Below are positions 24,720-37,908 of a DNA stretch of 64,000 nucleotides, in pieces. How positions within the stretch are numbered: the stretch's first letter is position 1; every line of letters begins with the position of its first letter. The notes under the pieces were generated by a model, which was not told the DNA's origin, did no database searches, and saw nothing but the letters and a program-made list of their open reading frames with translations. Location: contig VZTI01001766.1 in assembly GCA_013397865.1 (NCBI GenBank), positions 1,992,907 through 2,056,906 on the forward strand, in the 5' to 3' direction. The DNA comes from Struthidea cinerea. Its lineage: Eukaryota > Chordata > Aves > Passeriformes > Corcoracidae. The position numbers were made by a program, and so were the translations under genes.

Positions 24720-27700
24720 ACAGCAAGGATTAGATGTTTGCAGTGACACTAACAAGGGTATCTTTACATATTTTGGTATCATTCTGGAATCAATGCCTTT
24801 CCTCCCTCATTATTTATGTAGCAGAAGCCTGTGTGTAGATTTCATGGTTTTTAGAGGGATAATTCATTCTGGTGTAAAACACATCAGTCTGTAGAATGGA
24901 CTCTGGCATCATATTTACCTGTGATGGTACTTTAAATGCAGCTGTGGGTTTCAGTGCTACAGTGACAGTGACCTTGTCTTCAGCCTCCTGGGAACACAGC
25001 TCAACTCTTAACTCCTGGACACACCTTCCCTTCCAGCTCACCCTGGAAGTCACCATTTTTGTCACCCCTTGCACTCTACTTTCTCTTGCCCTCAGACTCA
25101 ATGGTTTTTCACTTAGGAGCACAGTTCTGAGTGGGGGTTTATGTAAATAACCATACCTCCATACAGTTAGGTTTCTGCTCAGTGCCTCCCTTAGCACATG
25201 CCTCGCTGGGATATTGCCATTTTCATATTGCAAGGAATCACAGAGAATGTGAGGACTAATACGTGTTTTGATTTAACTTTTATCTGTATTCTGTAGGGAG
25301 ATTTTGCTATTAATCTACGGTGCCTCTAAGTTCTTTTTCTAAGCTTCTTGAAGGAACCACACAAACTGATTTCACATATACAGGCAAATATTTTTGGTTT
25401 GGCTGTACCATGCTTCAATTGCTAATTGTTCCATTATCGCAGATATTAGCTGGGGCAGGAATTTTCATGTTCCTTTCCTGGCAGAGGCACAGAGTGACAT
25501 AAGGAGAAGTTCCAGTTTTGTGCTGTTATGCAACTGCCTTGCAAAAGATTGAGCATCTGCTGAAAAACAGCTATTGCCCTGGAAACAAATTCCTGTCTCA
25601 GGCTCACAAGTTGTGCCTTGTGAAATTTTATTTCCATTTGCATATTATTTCATGCAGGCTATTAAGTGTTTCTTCGTGCTCTGGAAGAGTTGGATGACAG
25701 GGCATTTTATAACATGCCAGTAGAACAGAGCAGAGCAGCAGGAAGAAGGGTCAGAAGCAGTTGGCACTGAAGCCCTGGAGGGTGCATGGGTAAGTGTAGA
25801 AGAGGTTAATGAGCACAGTGCAGGTGTGATGTAAATAATACTCCCAGTTATAAGCCTGGTGTAAGCCAGTTGGAAAATGTACTAAGTGGCAGAGTTTGTA
25901 ATTTGCAGAGGTAACACAGAAAGGTACCAGACCACTAAGTGAGTAGGGCTGAAGGATGTTTCCTGTGGATCCAAACTGAACTCCAGTGATCCTGTTTATT
26001 CCATCAGAAGGAACAACAGAAATTTCTCTGTGAGCTTTTGCATTTTAATTGTAGCAAAATTACTCTTCTGTTTTTGCATGTCTCGTTTCTTCTCTGTCAT
26101 TTCCGAAGTGTTCAGAAGTGTGTGTGTTGACTTAGTTTGTTACTCCAGTGATGCAGAACTACACTAACTTGAGGTAAACATGAAAGCCAGCGATGCTCCA
26201 TTATTCAGGAACTGTAGGGAAACTTGCAGTTAATAATTATGGCAGTATTATCCCAGTTCTGTGCCAGTGTGGTACCAGATTTGTAATTTGACGTGAGACA
26301 TAGTGTTTGGGAAGAAGACAAGCCCAGTTTATCTTCACATGTACTCTCCTACAGACTATGCACTTTAAAGAGTAAATGGAGCCAGTCCAAAGAGCTGGTT
26401 CTGAAAACTCACATTGTTCTCAGCCTCATTGGCAGTAGGAGATTTTGGGAGCCTGGCTTCAGTGTTGCACCTCTGATGTCGTGAAGAGGATTTGGTTCAG
26501 TTACAATGGGAATTGCTTGGATGCCACCTTTAGATTTTCTGAGGGGAAATAACAGCATCAATTTCTGTGTTTCCTTCTCTTACAAATTAGTGGATCATGA
26601 AATTGTGTAACTTGCATTTATATTAAAATCAAATAGATACTGCTGTTTTTCTTTCACTTCCATTTTGTTGTCCATTACTTTTCTGGTTTGTGGTTGATTT
26701 ACTTGAAGACAAGAAAGAAAGTATTCAAGTTGTTGCAGCGGCTGCTCTCTCAGTAAATGTGATCACTGAATGTAAAGGGAAGAAATAGGGAGTGCTCTCT
26801 TCCTGTGTGGTACTCAGATTTGCAGTTGTCCCATACTGCACATTTTCTTAATATCTGTCCAGTGCAGAGTATTAAATCCTTAAGAAAGGAGAACCTTGTA
26901 CTTGGCAGGGCTGTGCTCGTGTGAGACTGCCTGGTTTTGTGGTTTGGGTTTGGATTCTGCTCTAGGATTGCACATGTGATACATAAAGCCTCTCCAACTG
27001 AGCTATACAAATGTTCCTAAGGAGTCACAGCTAGGATTCCAGTGCTTCCAAACTCTAAAGGAAGCAAAGAGGTTGGTAAAAAAGATCTGAAAACAGCAAA
27101 GCATGAGTGGAAAAATCCTGAAATGTGAGTCTTCCTTTTTATTAATTTTTCCCCCATTTTTTTCCACAGGGCTGCTTTATGCCATCCCATAAGAAAAGGG
27201 TTAGCACTATCGCACTTTTTAAATTAAGAAGAATAAAAATAAAAAATTGATTCAGTTGCCTAAAAATAAGTATCATATGGGGTGCTCTGGGGCTTCTTAC
27301 AGTCTCTTGATGCAGTTTCTGGAGGACAAGGGACACCCACGTGTCTGTGCTGTTCCTTTTAGCTCCAGAGTCACTGCAAATACCTGAGGAGATGCCTGAA
27401 CACTGAGGATGCCTGTGGCAGCTGAGTTATTTATGTGCAGATGGTCTCTGCTGTTCTCTCTGGCTGTCAAAGGCTGCAGATGAGTAAGCACAGAGGCAGA
27501 TTTTCAGTGCAATTTGGAGATCCTTGGTTCCTTGCAGTGCCTTCTCCTCTACCTACACTTGCCTCCCGTTGGTGACAGGCGTTTGCATGCTTGGAGTTGT
27601 TGAAAGCATTTCTGGGTGGCTGAATCCAACCCACTCATTTAAAATCTGGCCTGAAAAAGGTGCATCATGCTCAGCACTTTGCAGCAGAGAGGAGTCACTG

Positions 27701-29084
27701 GAGCAGAACAGACCTTGGGTCAGCCCTGTGTGCTGGGGCTGTGGAACTGAGCTGCGGCAGGCACTGGAGGATGCAGGGAGGGATGAGGCTGGGCTGGCCT
27801 CAGCAGGAATGGGAAGCATCTGCATCTCCAGGATAGGGAAGGGGGATTGAAAATCCACTTAATCGTATGCCTTCAAGTAGGAAAGGTTAATTGGTTCCTT
27901 CTTGCTTTGTTAAACATTTGGGAGTTTCTCAGCCGAAATGAAAACAGGCAGGCACAGAGTCTGGGGGAAGGTGGCTGGGTTACCGTGCTGAGCGCAGCAA
28001 CCATGCAAGGTTGCACGGAACAGGACTTTGATCTGACTGCTTAATATAAGAACATATCGACCTGCTGTAGTGCAGGAATCCAAGCAGGGAAGAATGCAGT
28101 ATGAAGTCCAGCCAAGACAAGGTATCATAATACACAAATCAAAGTCACAAGATGATATGGAAAGAAGAAACATGAAAAAAACACAGATCATTAACCAGGA
28201 TTAGTGTCCACAAATGCAGCATTCCCCTAAGGAGAAAATGATAGCTGGCTAATGGAAAGCTATAAAAAGAGATTTAAAGATAAATGTTCCGCTAATAAAT
28301 GTGCATCTAAAATCTGTGATCTTAGCCAGAGCATGGCTGTTGCAAACACCTTATTAGAGTCACAAAACTTCCTGGGAGTGATTAATTTATATCTGAGAGT
28401 GCTGGCTTCCCAAGGGAACAGGGGAACCCTGCTGTGAATGCCTCCAGATAGACTGTGCAGAGCAGGGGCTTCCACGGCAGCACATCTCATTTTCTTTTTA
28501 TTTTCCTGGGCTCTGTGTGTGTGTGTGATACACAGCTTTCGGGCTGAGGCTGACAACAACCCACAGAAAATGGTGTGTGATATGAATCCTCATTTCTGGG
28601 ACTTTGCACGGAAACTGCAGCCTATAGGAACCAAGCCGAGGGTATACCAAAATAGATCCAAAATTTTGAAAATTAAACCTCAGCTTCTTGTTAAAAGTGT
28701 TGCAGCCTTGATGGTATTTAGGACATCATGGGTGCTGGCAATTGGATCTAGTCTCATGAGATAAGAAAGGAATATACAACTCACACTGAACATCTCTTGG
28801 GGGGATGCTTCATGTATTTTTAAATTATTGTCAACACAGAAGTAAAAACTTTACTGACAAAAATATGAAACTTGCTGTAAATTAGTATTATTTACATTAA
28901 TTCAGATGTGATTGGAGTCAATGAGCCACAGCTAAAATCAAGATTCAGATGCCTTTTCTAATATACCATCAGTACGAGGAAGAGTGGTTTGTAGTGATCT
29001 TACAGAAGCAAATGGAGAAAACTCAGAGCTCTCAAGCTCTGAGAATGCTCTTTGCATTGTGGTTTTGGAGAAGAAAGGAAGGCC
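24720..29084. other. Intergenic stretch between CRYM and ANKS4B, no supported gene
   Basis: About 4.4 kb with no recognisable coding exon. Open frames of 60-139 codons on both strands (for example 24814-25233 and 27524-27858) lack domains, conserved motifs and splice context. A short (GT)n run lies at about 28516-28528. On the minus strand AATAAA at 29085-29090 could end the ANKS4B 3' UTR. Confidence 0.5.
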
Positions 29085-29213
29085 TTTATTAAGGAATGCA
29101 ATGGGCCTGGCCTTCACAGATATTTTAAATTATCTGGACCAAAAGAAATCCAATCCACATAAACAGTTCAGGGAGAAAAAGCTTTTGGGTTTTTTCTTTC
29201 ACGTTCTTTTTTT

Positions 29214-29300
29214 NNNNNNNNNNNNNNNNNNNNNNNNNNNNNNNNNNNNNNNNNNNNNNNNNNNNNNNNNNNNNNNNNNNNNNNNNNNNNNNNNNNNNNN
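29214..29300. other. Assembly gap inside a poly-T tract
   Basis: Eighty-seven N flanked on both sides by T runs (7 or more before, 17 after). The assembler evidently failed in a long homopolymer. On the minus strand this is a poly-A tract downstream of the ANKS4B stop codon. Confidence 0.95.
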
Positions 29301-29520
29301 TTTTTTTTTTTTTTTTTCCACAGAACATGCTTTACTTAATATCCTGTTCACCACAACTATCTGTCCAGAGAGAAAAATTTTATCCCTGCTGTACTTTCTA
29401 AAGCAATTGGTAACCTCTCTGCCTTCTGCTTTAGTAGACTTCTGAAAAGAGTTGCACACTCTTTGGAAAGAGGGAAAGGTAATGAATCAGTGTGTAGGCT
29501 ACAACAACAGGTATGATAAT

Positions 29521-32500
29521 TTATAAGCAAGTATCAACAGTTTTTCCAGGGTTCTCGAGTGCCTGTTTTCTTTTATTCACAGCATTCAGGACTTTCTTTC
29601 TTGGCCCAAGCTCCATCTGAATGCTCTGTAGATCTTCATCAGAACATAGCATCAGGGCATCTAAATCAATTTTTTCCCTCATGAAGACTGGAAGAAATTC
29701 ATCCAGCATCTGTGATGCCAGAAATACCTCAAGGGGTGTATTTTCTGCTTCCTCATCCTCCCAAATGACTTCCTCCTCATTCCAAGGGACATCAGCACTG
29801 TTTTCAGCATCATCTTCCCTGCCATTCTCAGCATTCTCATACTGAAACAGCTCACTGGCCATTGTAAATCTCATACCTTCTTTCTCAGGAGACACAGTTT
29901 CAGGGTTTACCTCTGCAGCCAAATTCCTTCCAAACACAATCTTGCCAAGACCTGGCCGCTGAAAAATGGAGAGCTGACTGTCATTATCAGCAAGGTTTTT
30001 CCCTTCGAGGTCATCCAGTAATTCATCCTCCTCTTTCTCATCAAACAAATGCATCACACTTCTCCTACCCGCATCATCCTCTTGGTCATTTCTTTGTGTT
30101 TCCTGCCTTCTTGTGCTGTCGGCTGTCTTTTTTGTCTTGAGTTTCAAGGTATCTTTCAGGTTTTTGGTTAAAGTACTTGTGGTATTTGAAGCAAATAGAC
30201 TGGGCAACTTTACCCTGGAGTGCGTTCCTTTGGAAGAATTCACTGTGCCAACCCTTTCTTTAATGTAATTCCGGTTCATTTCGTGCTGGTGTTTCTCCTG
30301 GCGCTTCTCGCATTCCTTGATTTGTCTCTCGACGTTCCTCTGGGCCTGCGCCTTTTGTTTGGAGACCTTCTTTGGGTTCAGCAAGTTCTGCTCGGCGGCG
30401 GCTTTGTCCAGGATCTGGACGCAGTCCTTGCGGTCCCGGCTGGCCGCTGCCTCCAGGGGAGTGCGCACGGCGTTGTCCAGAGCGAAGATGTTGGCACCGA
30501 AGTTGACGAGGAAAGAGACGCAGTGGACGTGGCCATTGCAGGCAGCGTGGTGCAGGGGCGTGTTGCCCCAGATGTCACACTTGTCCGGATCGCCCCTGCC
30601 AGGGAAAAGAGCGCACAGTGAGCTGGGCTACCCACACCGAGCCCCGCCGTGCCACCGACCCGACACGGAACGCGTCGCTCTGCTCTGCTCGGCTCTGCTC
30701 TGCGGAGAACAGCCCCGGGACAGCTCAGCGGGGCTCCAGCCGCTGGAGCAGGGCTGCACCCACCCACACAAGCCCTGAGCGTGGCTCTGTGTGTGGCGTG
30801 AGCTCCAGTTCCTGCCCTGTGAGTCGAACGAGCTCCCGGGGCTGGCTGGGACTGCGGATGCATCTCCCCGTAAGGGAGCCAGGGCATTTCCTTTGTCATC
30901 CCAGGGTCTGGCAACTCAAAGTAGGCTCAGGCTTTGATTTAGTCTCATTGAATTACTGGCAAAACTGTCTCAAGAACATTTGCATGGAGTATTTAAAAGC
31001 GTTCTTCGTGACTCGTTCCTTTTGTCTGTCAAATACAGGGCAATTATAGGGAGGTTTCCTCGCTGGCCACAGTGACACATTTTTGATGAGCTCCTGCAAT
31101 AACTTTCTAGGTAGGTAATAGGTAAATGATCAGGAGTAAAGCCCTGATTACCCATTTGTCTCCATTGCTATTAGTTTAAGCCCAGACAGATGCCATCGTT
31201 TTCCAACTCTTTTGTTCTCCATAAGCTGCTTTTGCTCATGATGGTTTGAAAAGCAGAAGCTCATTTGAAAATAAAATGCCACATTTTTCAATTGAATTTA
31301 AAGCCAGTGAAAAGTATTGCTTGATTTTTAACTCTTGCACTGACTTCACACTGAACTGCTGCCCGCAGACAAGAATCAGCTTGAATATTTAGATACACAT
31401 TTGGCAAGGTCAACCTTAGCAATGTCCAGAACAGAGCTTGTGTCCTCTTGAGACCAACAAATAAGGCAGCCACAGAAGCCCAAAATCTTTATTGACTTCA
31501 GAGGCAGGGACCAAATTTACAAGGAGAATTTCTGCTCTTGGGAGTTCAAGCATTTCAGTGACTTCAAGGTTGGTGCCACAGCAGCTGTACTGTGAAAAAA
31601 TGTCCTTCAGGCACTGATCTCTGGCTTTGAGGCTCTGAAGAAAAGCAGTACCAGGTCTGTTGAGCGCCAGCTCTGAACATCCTTCAGCCTGAGCTGCCCC
31701 AGGCAGGAGCGAGGTCGGGGGTCCGGCAGAGCCGGCCGTGGCAGCTCAGGCTTTGCTGCAAGGAGGTGGAAGCTGAGGATCGAAGTTTCTCCACCCAGAC
31801 ACATGGCAACCATGTGTACACACTTCTGCTGTCGTGGCTGTGCCCTGGGGAGCTGCCTGGCTGCGGCCGAGCGTGCCGGCTGCCTGAATTCCCGCATCAG
31901 CGAGCTGGCCGCCTTACCCTGAGCCTTGGGAGCCGGGTCATCCGTGCTCCCCCAGGTCCCTCCCGAGCTGTTTGTGGTCTCTTTTCCCCGTGGAACCTGC
32001 CAGCCTTTGAGTCTCAAACAATTGACGAGCTGGAGTGGCTGTTCCCAGCTCAGTGGGGCTTTGGACAGGGTTTGGCATCAACTCTGGGTTCTCACCCTCC
32101 TCCTTTCCCTGCTTTCCCAAGGAGAAGGCTCACATAAAAGAGAGCAAAATGAGAAGTTCTGCTATTTGGTCTTGCCTTTATTCACGTACCTGCAAGGCAA
32201 GCAGAGAAAATGTCTCCTGATGCCTGGGAAGATAAATTATTTCAAGATGAAAGGGGTTTATTGTTAGTATTGCTACACTTTCTCAGGGCCAAATGTGCTG
32301 CAAGCTTGAGAGTCCTAAAGTGTGCAACCACTCTGAAGAAAACTGCCCTGCACCTCAGAGCCTCTGTCAGGAAGCCTCTTCAAGGAAAGGACGAATTTGT
32401 TAAAAATAATTAAAATACTTTCTCACGAGAAAACATTAACTGACTGGAGAACAGATTGAAAGTCTTCTAAAATTCAGGGTCTCCCCAAAAAACCAGAGAG

Positions 32501-34113
32501 AATGCAGCCATACCTCTGACAGCCACACCTCTGACAGCCACATCTTGCTGATTGTGTCAAGAAGCCTTAGATTAAAACAGAGGTAAACACATATGTTTGA
32601 AGATTTTGAGGTTGATACTGTCCCAAAGCTGTCCTCTACCAAGAAAAAGACTTAGAAATACATGAAATAAGAAATATATAGAAATTTTGATCTTTGTGTC
32701 ATCTGCTGTGATTTCTGTCAGCTTATGTGGTAGAAGATATATTTTTCACTCAAATTTTGAAAGAAATTATTTTGTTATTTGTTCCTTAGCTAGTTGTTGT
32801 GGCTTGCAGGTGTTCAGGGACAAACCTTATTGACAGGTATTTCCTGGGAGCTGCCTTAACTGCACAAGTTGAAAAACTGTCAATATATTTTTGCTTGTCC
32901 CGAGGAAACAGCAACAACCACGCAGTCCAAAGGTCTTTTTTATTGTGATACTACAGCCACACCTTAGCCCAATGAGCTATAAAGCAAATCTACGAAGAAC
33001 ACCCATTTTTTCAACTCCATTTTTAATTAAAAAAACCTCAGATACATCCAAATAGTTATCCAACTGTTCCCTGCAATCTGTCCACTGTTCTGCAAAAGAA
33101 CATTTTATTAACTGTGTCTCTACACAAGAGCAGATTTTCTTTTATTAGGTGTTATTACAGAATCACAGCTTAAAAGGTAGGCTCTGAGCAAGAAAGTACC
33201 GATGGTGGAGAGGTAATTACCATTTCAATAAGATGTTTTAACCACGTAAGACATTTAAATGATACAGACATTTTACTACCAGAAAATAAACCTGTAGAAA
33301 ACCTTCCTTTCTTTCTTTTTTTTTTTTTTTTAATGGTTTGCAAGGGTCCTATCACAGCTTCTGAAGCAGCATTCTCAGTTTTAGCATGATGGTAGTTGTT
33401 AATTCTAACAAAGCAGAGAAATAACCATTTTAGATGTTACTGTCTCAAAACTGTTGTGTCTCGCCCCCGGACAGCATTAAATCTTCACAAGCACCTACTA
33501 ACTGCGCTTTGGAAGCAAATGGGAGATAATTTTTGCTAAAAAAAATGTTCCAGACAATGCATTTCTCTCTAAAGCCTGTCTCAAAGATACCCTCAAAGGT
33601 TCTTGACCACCTTCTCCAGTGAGAAAAGGAAAGGTCCCAGGGCCCTGCTGCGACGAGCTGCTCCCTGCAGGCTCCACACCCGATGTGGTCCCGTGGGTGC
33701 TGCTGTGGCTTCACTGACAGACCACCTGAAGAACTCTTCAATCCCTGCCTGAGAAAATAATGAAGAGACCCACCTGCAGGTTCTGGACCTAAACCGCTGC
33801 CACTAAAGAAACAATTCTTGGCAATGCGTTGAAAGAAGTTTCTGTGATTTTCAGCCTTTCGAGCCCGAAGTCGTTGGGGTGTTAGAAACACGAGCAGAAA
33901 TTGTAGTTTTGGGGCCCAGGCTTTAAGCAGTGGAGGCTGGCTGACTTACCCCCTCCGGCATATGACTTCCAGAGCTTCCAGGTACCCGTGGTAGGCTGCC
34001 AGAAGGGTGGGAGTCATCCCATCTTCATCAGAAGTGTTGAGGTCTTTCCTAGTGGCTTCTTTCAACAGGTCCACGTTGCCATCAGCCGCTGCTTTGTGAT
34101 ACCTGCTCGACAT
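29521..34113 (-). CDS. ANKS4B: ANKS4B (harmonin-interacting ankyrin/SAM scaffold), complete (2 exons, 412 aa)
   Basis: Scaffold of the intermicrovillar adhesion complex in gut and kidney brush border, partnering USH1C/harmonin and MYO7B. Exons: 33950-34113 and 29521-30595, spliced in phase 2 to give ..ICRRGGDPDKCDIWGNTP. Ankyrin repeats occupy about residues 1-130: MSSRYHKAAADGNVDLLKEA, then GMTPTLLAAYHG, NTPLHHAACNGH and RTPLEAAASRD. A charged, acidic middle region follows. A SAM domain spans about 341-402 (TPLEVFLASQMLDEF, LCSDEDLQSIQMELGPRKKV). The protein ends DTCL, a class I PDZ ligand with Thr at -2. Human is 417 aa, also with two exons. I chose the ATG at 34113 by homology. An in-frame ATG at 34152 would add 13 residues. 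Confidence 0.95.
32505..32544. repeat. 15-bp tandem repeat, about 2.6 copies
   Basis: CAGCCACACCTCTGA-like units repeat head to tail within the ANKS4B intron. Small, near-perfect and of no evident function. Confidence 0.6.
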
Positions 34114-34153
34114 TTTCAGCAGCCTCTGGTTTCCCAAAGCAGCTCTGAGCAAT

Positions 34154-37100
34154 ATCCAGGCTGCAGAGTCACTCTCCCATTACAGGGATGGTTCATTAAT
34201 CATTACAAGCTGAGACGTCCCTGTGAGGAGGGGAATGGGGAGGCAAAGTTCATCCTTGCAGGCTCTTCCTCCGGAGCTCTGCATCGGTAATGAGGCTGTG
34301 GTGTGGCGAACGCTTTCATTTCCTGGAAGGTGGCTCTGCCATGTACGAACAGTTTGTTGAAAATTTGGCTGCTTAGAGGGGGGATCCATTCATCTTCCCC
34401 ACGTCTTTGCCTGACTGTTCTGTGGAGATTCCAAAAGGACTTTGAACTGCAAGAAGAACTTCAAAAAAACCTTCAAAAGGCCATGATTGTCAATGTGACG
34501 AGGTTTCACCCCACATAATAAAGTATCCCTGAGTTTGATGGGAGGAAATGCATGAGCAGTTACCTTTACCAGGGAAGCCCTTTGTTACCCATCTTTTACT
34601 GGGATGCTGCCTCTGAAAACAAGTCACTCCCCTGCCAAACCAGGCGCTTCCATGGAACCATTTTGTGTCCGCAGACTGGAAATGATAACCAGGGTGATGT
34701 TTGGATAGAACCCCCAACAGGTCTGCAAGTCACAGCTGGCAAATCCACATTTCATCAGGAGATCTTCAGGAAATTGGCAAATATAAAACTCTTTTAACAG
34801 GTATTGTAATCTTTGTTTTAGACACAAAAACAAAAGTGCATGATTTCCTCAGGATAGCACAGGGAAATCCAGAAAAGGAAACCTGATGGGCCTGCACCCA
34901 CTGCCCCACCTGAGCACTGTGGTCCTTGCCTGGCAATAAACGGGTCCATTCCCCATCATGAATAACAGCTTCTTGATTTAGAAATCATTTCCCCTGATTT
35001 CAGTGGCATTAAGGACCACATCTACAAGCAGTAACTTACAGAATTAGACTAATTCTAACTTTAAGTTCAAAAGAATTACTAAGAGCAAGCCATGTAAAAA
35101 GCCAATTTTCAAACAGCAGCTGAAAAGTTGGTAAGTGGCAGCCGCAGAGTCCTGCAGTGCTGTGAACTCAGGGTTCTTCTGGCCACACTCACAAGAGCTG
35201 CCACATAAACATTGCTTTTTGCCAAGCTGTTTTCTGTGACTCACTGAATTAACCTGGATCTGAGGCCCTACCCTCAGCAATTAAGCAGGGGGGGGTTTGT
35301 TTCTTATTGTGCCCCCATTAGAGAGAATCACAAACCAACTCCTTGCTCAGTGTTGGTGCAATCCCCAAATGGAATTCTGCCACCTCATTTACATCCCACA
35401 ATTCTGCCCCTGTGACACACCAGAGACCTCTCAAAACGGGCTTTCTCTCTCCATTATTTTCTCAGACAGGGATTGAAGAGCTCTTCAGGAGTGAACTCGG
35501 ACCAGCCTTTTTCTTGCCAGGAGGACAAGGAGAGTCAGTCAGATCCCGTGACAGGTTTGAACCTTTGAGTAAAGCAGTCCAGGTGAGAGTAAAGCAAAGC
35601 CCTGGTTGTCCCTCCTGTCACCCCCAGACACAGCTGTCCCTGGTGCTGTCCTGCCGTCTCAGGGAGTCAGGGTGGGCTGAGCTTCACCCAGGCCAACCTC
35701 CACCCCACTTTAGAGGACAGTTTTACTCTCAGCCCTTTCTCAAGTTCCCTGCACTGCATTAATACTTTTCTAATAAAAATGCAGCCATTTATTCTGTTTT
35801 CTATTTAACCAGGCTCAGCACAGAGTTAATTTGCAGCTACTAGAAAAACCAGCTGTTGCAGAGCAAAGATAGGTAATACATGTGTGTATATATATATATA
35901 TGAGTAGCTGTTTCTTAATGCCACTGAGTTTTATTTCCTTTACTAGGCCTCTTTTGAAGACTAAAATGATCACCAAGTCACATACTGCATGTACCACCAG
36001 CGCCTGGTAGGAAGGAGGAAACATGATGCACCCATGAAAAGTGATTTGGTGGCAGAAGAGTCCTTTTAATTTTCAAGATCCTTGGTTTTTACTGCAGAAG
36101 TACCTTCATTTGCTTTTCTCTTAACTAATCCAGCACACAAGATGTTGATTTCAGAGTGATTTTTACCATTAGCATCTGAAAATATTGATTTTAAACTTAC
36201 TCTGTATAATGCTAAGTGGGAAACTATTGTTCCAAGTTTTAATTAGAGGTAAAGAAAAACCCATTTAATTTGGGGAGAAGCTCCAGAACTTTGCAAGCTT
36301 TATTATTATTTCCATCATAAAAGTGGGCACCACAAAAAAGAAAGAAAAAAGAAAAGACCAAACAAAATCTTCATCTGTTTCTAAACTCCTGGTACTTGTT
36401 CCTCTTTGTCCCATTCAAAAACCTCAACTTGAAATGCAATAAATGAGTCAACATCAAATGAGCTAAATTTCTCAGCCTGAATGGAGATCATTCTTTTGCG
36501 ACTAAAGCTCAAAATTGTGAACTTTTAAAACTCCCTGGATAGTTAGAATGAAGCTTTTCTTTTTGTGTTTGAAAAGAACTTCAGAACCATTCCACTTCCA
36601 ATTGAAATGTCTTACCAGGCTTGAGAGGAACTCTGTTGTGATGGTACATGGTGCTGTAAACTAATGAATTATTTAACCAGCAGCTTTGATTTGTCATTGC
36701 ATTTTACTGTGTATATGGGCATGACTCTATTAATTCGAGAACTATCTGAAATAAAATATTACCTGTTAAACAAACTGTTTAGACTGAAGGGCTGCAGCAT
36801 CCCGAATTAGGTTGCTGGGGATAACTTGGAGCACAAACCTGCAGTGCTGTTGTGGTGCCATCTGTTTTGCAGGAGGTTTTATCCAGCACAACATTTCCTC
36901 ACTGCAACTTTTATAAGCACCAAACGTGGTATGGTAAAGGCCATGCAAGGGGAGGCAAGGAAGTCTCTGCTTGCCTAATGAGATCTTTGGAACTAATGGG
37001 CTTGGAGAAGAATGAAATTAGTCACACTGGGTAATCGTGGCCACACAATTCAGAGAAGACGATGGCAGCATTTAAAACAACAATAAGAGCTTATTTCTTC

Positions 37101-37740
37101 ACTTCTCAGGGAGGCAAAACTGCTGTGCCCCGGGACACACTGCTGCTGGATGTCCTCTGGAGCAGCCAGTTCCCACACCAGGCTGAGCCTGACCCACAGC
37201 AGGCTGAGGGCCACCAATGCCAGGCTGGGTGTGCCCCACACCGGTGCTGCCTGACACCCACCTGACGTGGTTGCTGTTCTGCTGTGGGTCCCAGGGCATT
37301 CCTTACACAGCCTGCACTCTGTAGGGCTGGGAGCAGTGACATTATCTGTTGTATCACAGGGGCTTCTGCAGGTTTTGCCATGAGTGTTTAGAAGTCCTGA
37401 CCTGGCATTCAGGCTCTTTGCTTTGTTATATATAACATATATATATAACCTTTTGCTTGGTTTTGGAGGTATTTTTCTCCCATGATACCATTACCAGTGC
37501 TTCAAACAGTCCCAAGGAAAGCCACGTTGAGCTCGTTGGTGTCTCAAATGCTGTCCTGCTGCCAACGTGTGAGGGACAGGGACAGCAAAGAAGCACAGAA
37601 AACGCCATTTAAAAAAATAGCTGCCAAAACAGACATGCATTTTCCTACGAAATATCTAGCAAGGGAATAAAGGGAATACCTTATCAGAGCAAGAAAAGGA
37701 TGCCTTCAAAATAGAAGGCAACACTGACCCGTGCCAAAGG
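34154..37740. other. Intergenic stretch between ANKS4B and ZP2, no supported gene
   Basis: About 3.6 kb separating two divergent genes. No CpG island, recognisable exon or RNA gene is visible. Short open frames (for example 35343-35762) show no domain. A (TG)(TA) microsatellite lies at 35881-35902 and an AT-rich TATATA patch near 37428-37447. The left end must contain the ANKS4B promoter. Confidence 0.5.
35881..35902. repeat. TG/TA dinucleotide microsatellite
   Basis: Three TG units run directly into eight TA units. Confidence 0.8.
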
Positions 37741-37748
37741 CTTAGCAT

Positions 37749-37862
37749 CACCTGGAGGTCTCCTGTGAGCCTCCCCACTCAAGGAGCAGCAGGTGCAAGT
37801 GCTCTGTTCCCCAGGCAGCAGAGAGGTGGCACCTGTGTGAGCCAGACCCAGGGGTTATATAA
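37749..37862 (+). promoter_or_regulatory. ZP2 core promoter: TATA box with three E-boxes
   Basis: TATATAA at 37856-37862 lies 47 bases before the ZP2 ATG, so the 5' UTR should be only about 20 bases. E-boxes CACCTG (37749-37754), CAGGTG (37790-37795) and CACCTG (37830-37835) stand just upstream. Oocyte-specific zona genes in mammals are driven by FIGLA through E-boxes near a TATA box, so the arrangement fits oocyte expression. FIGLA binding is inference. Confidence 0.65.
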
Positions 37863-37908
37863 CCCTCCCTGGGCAGCCAAAGCCCAAGCTTGTGGTGCCA
37901 GTGAGCAG

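Noticed and set aside
27524..27858. Pair of opposite-strand open frames of about 105 codons
   Set aside because: Mutual shadows in a GC-richer patch without conserved motifs.
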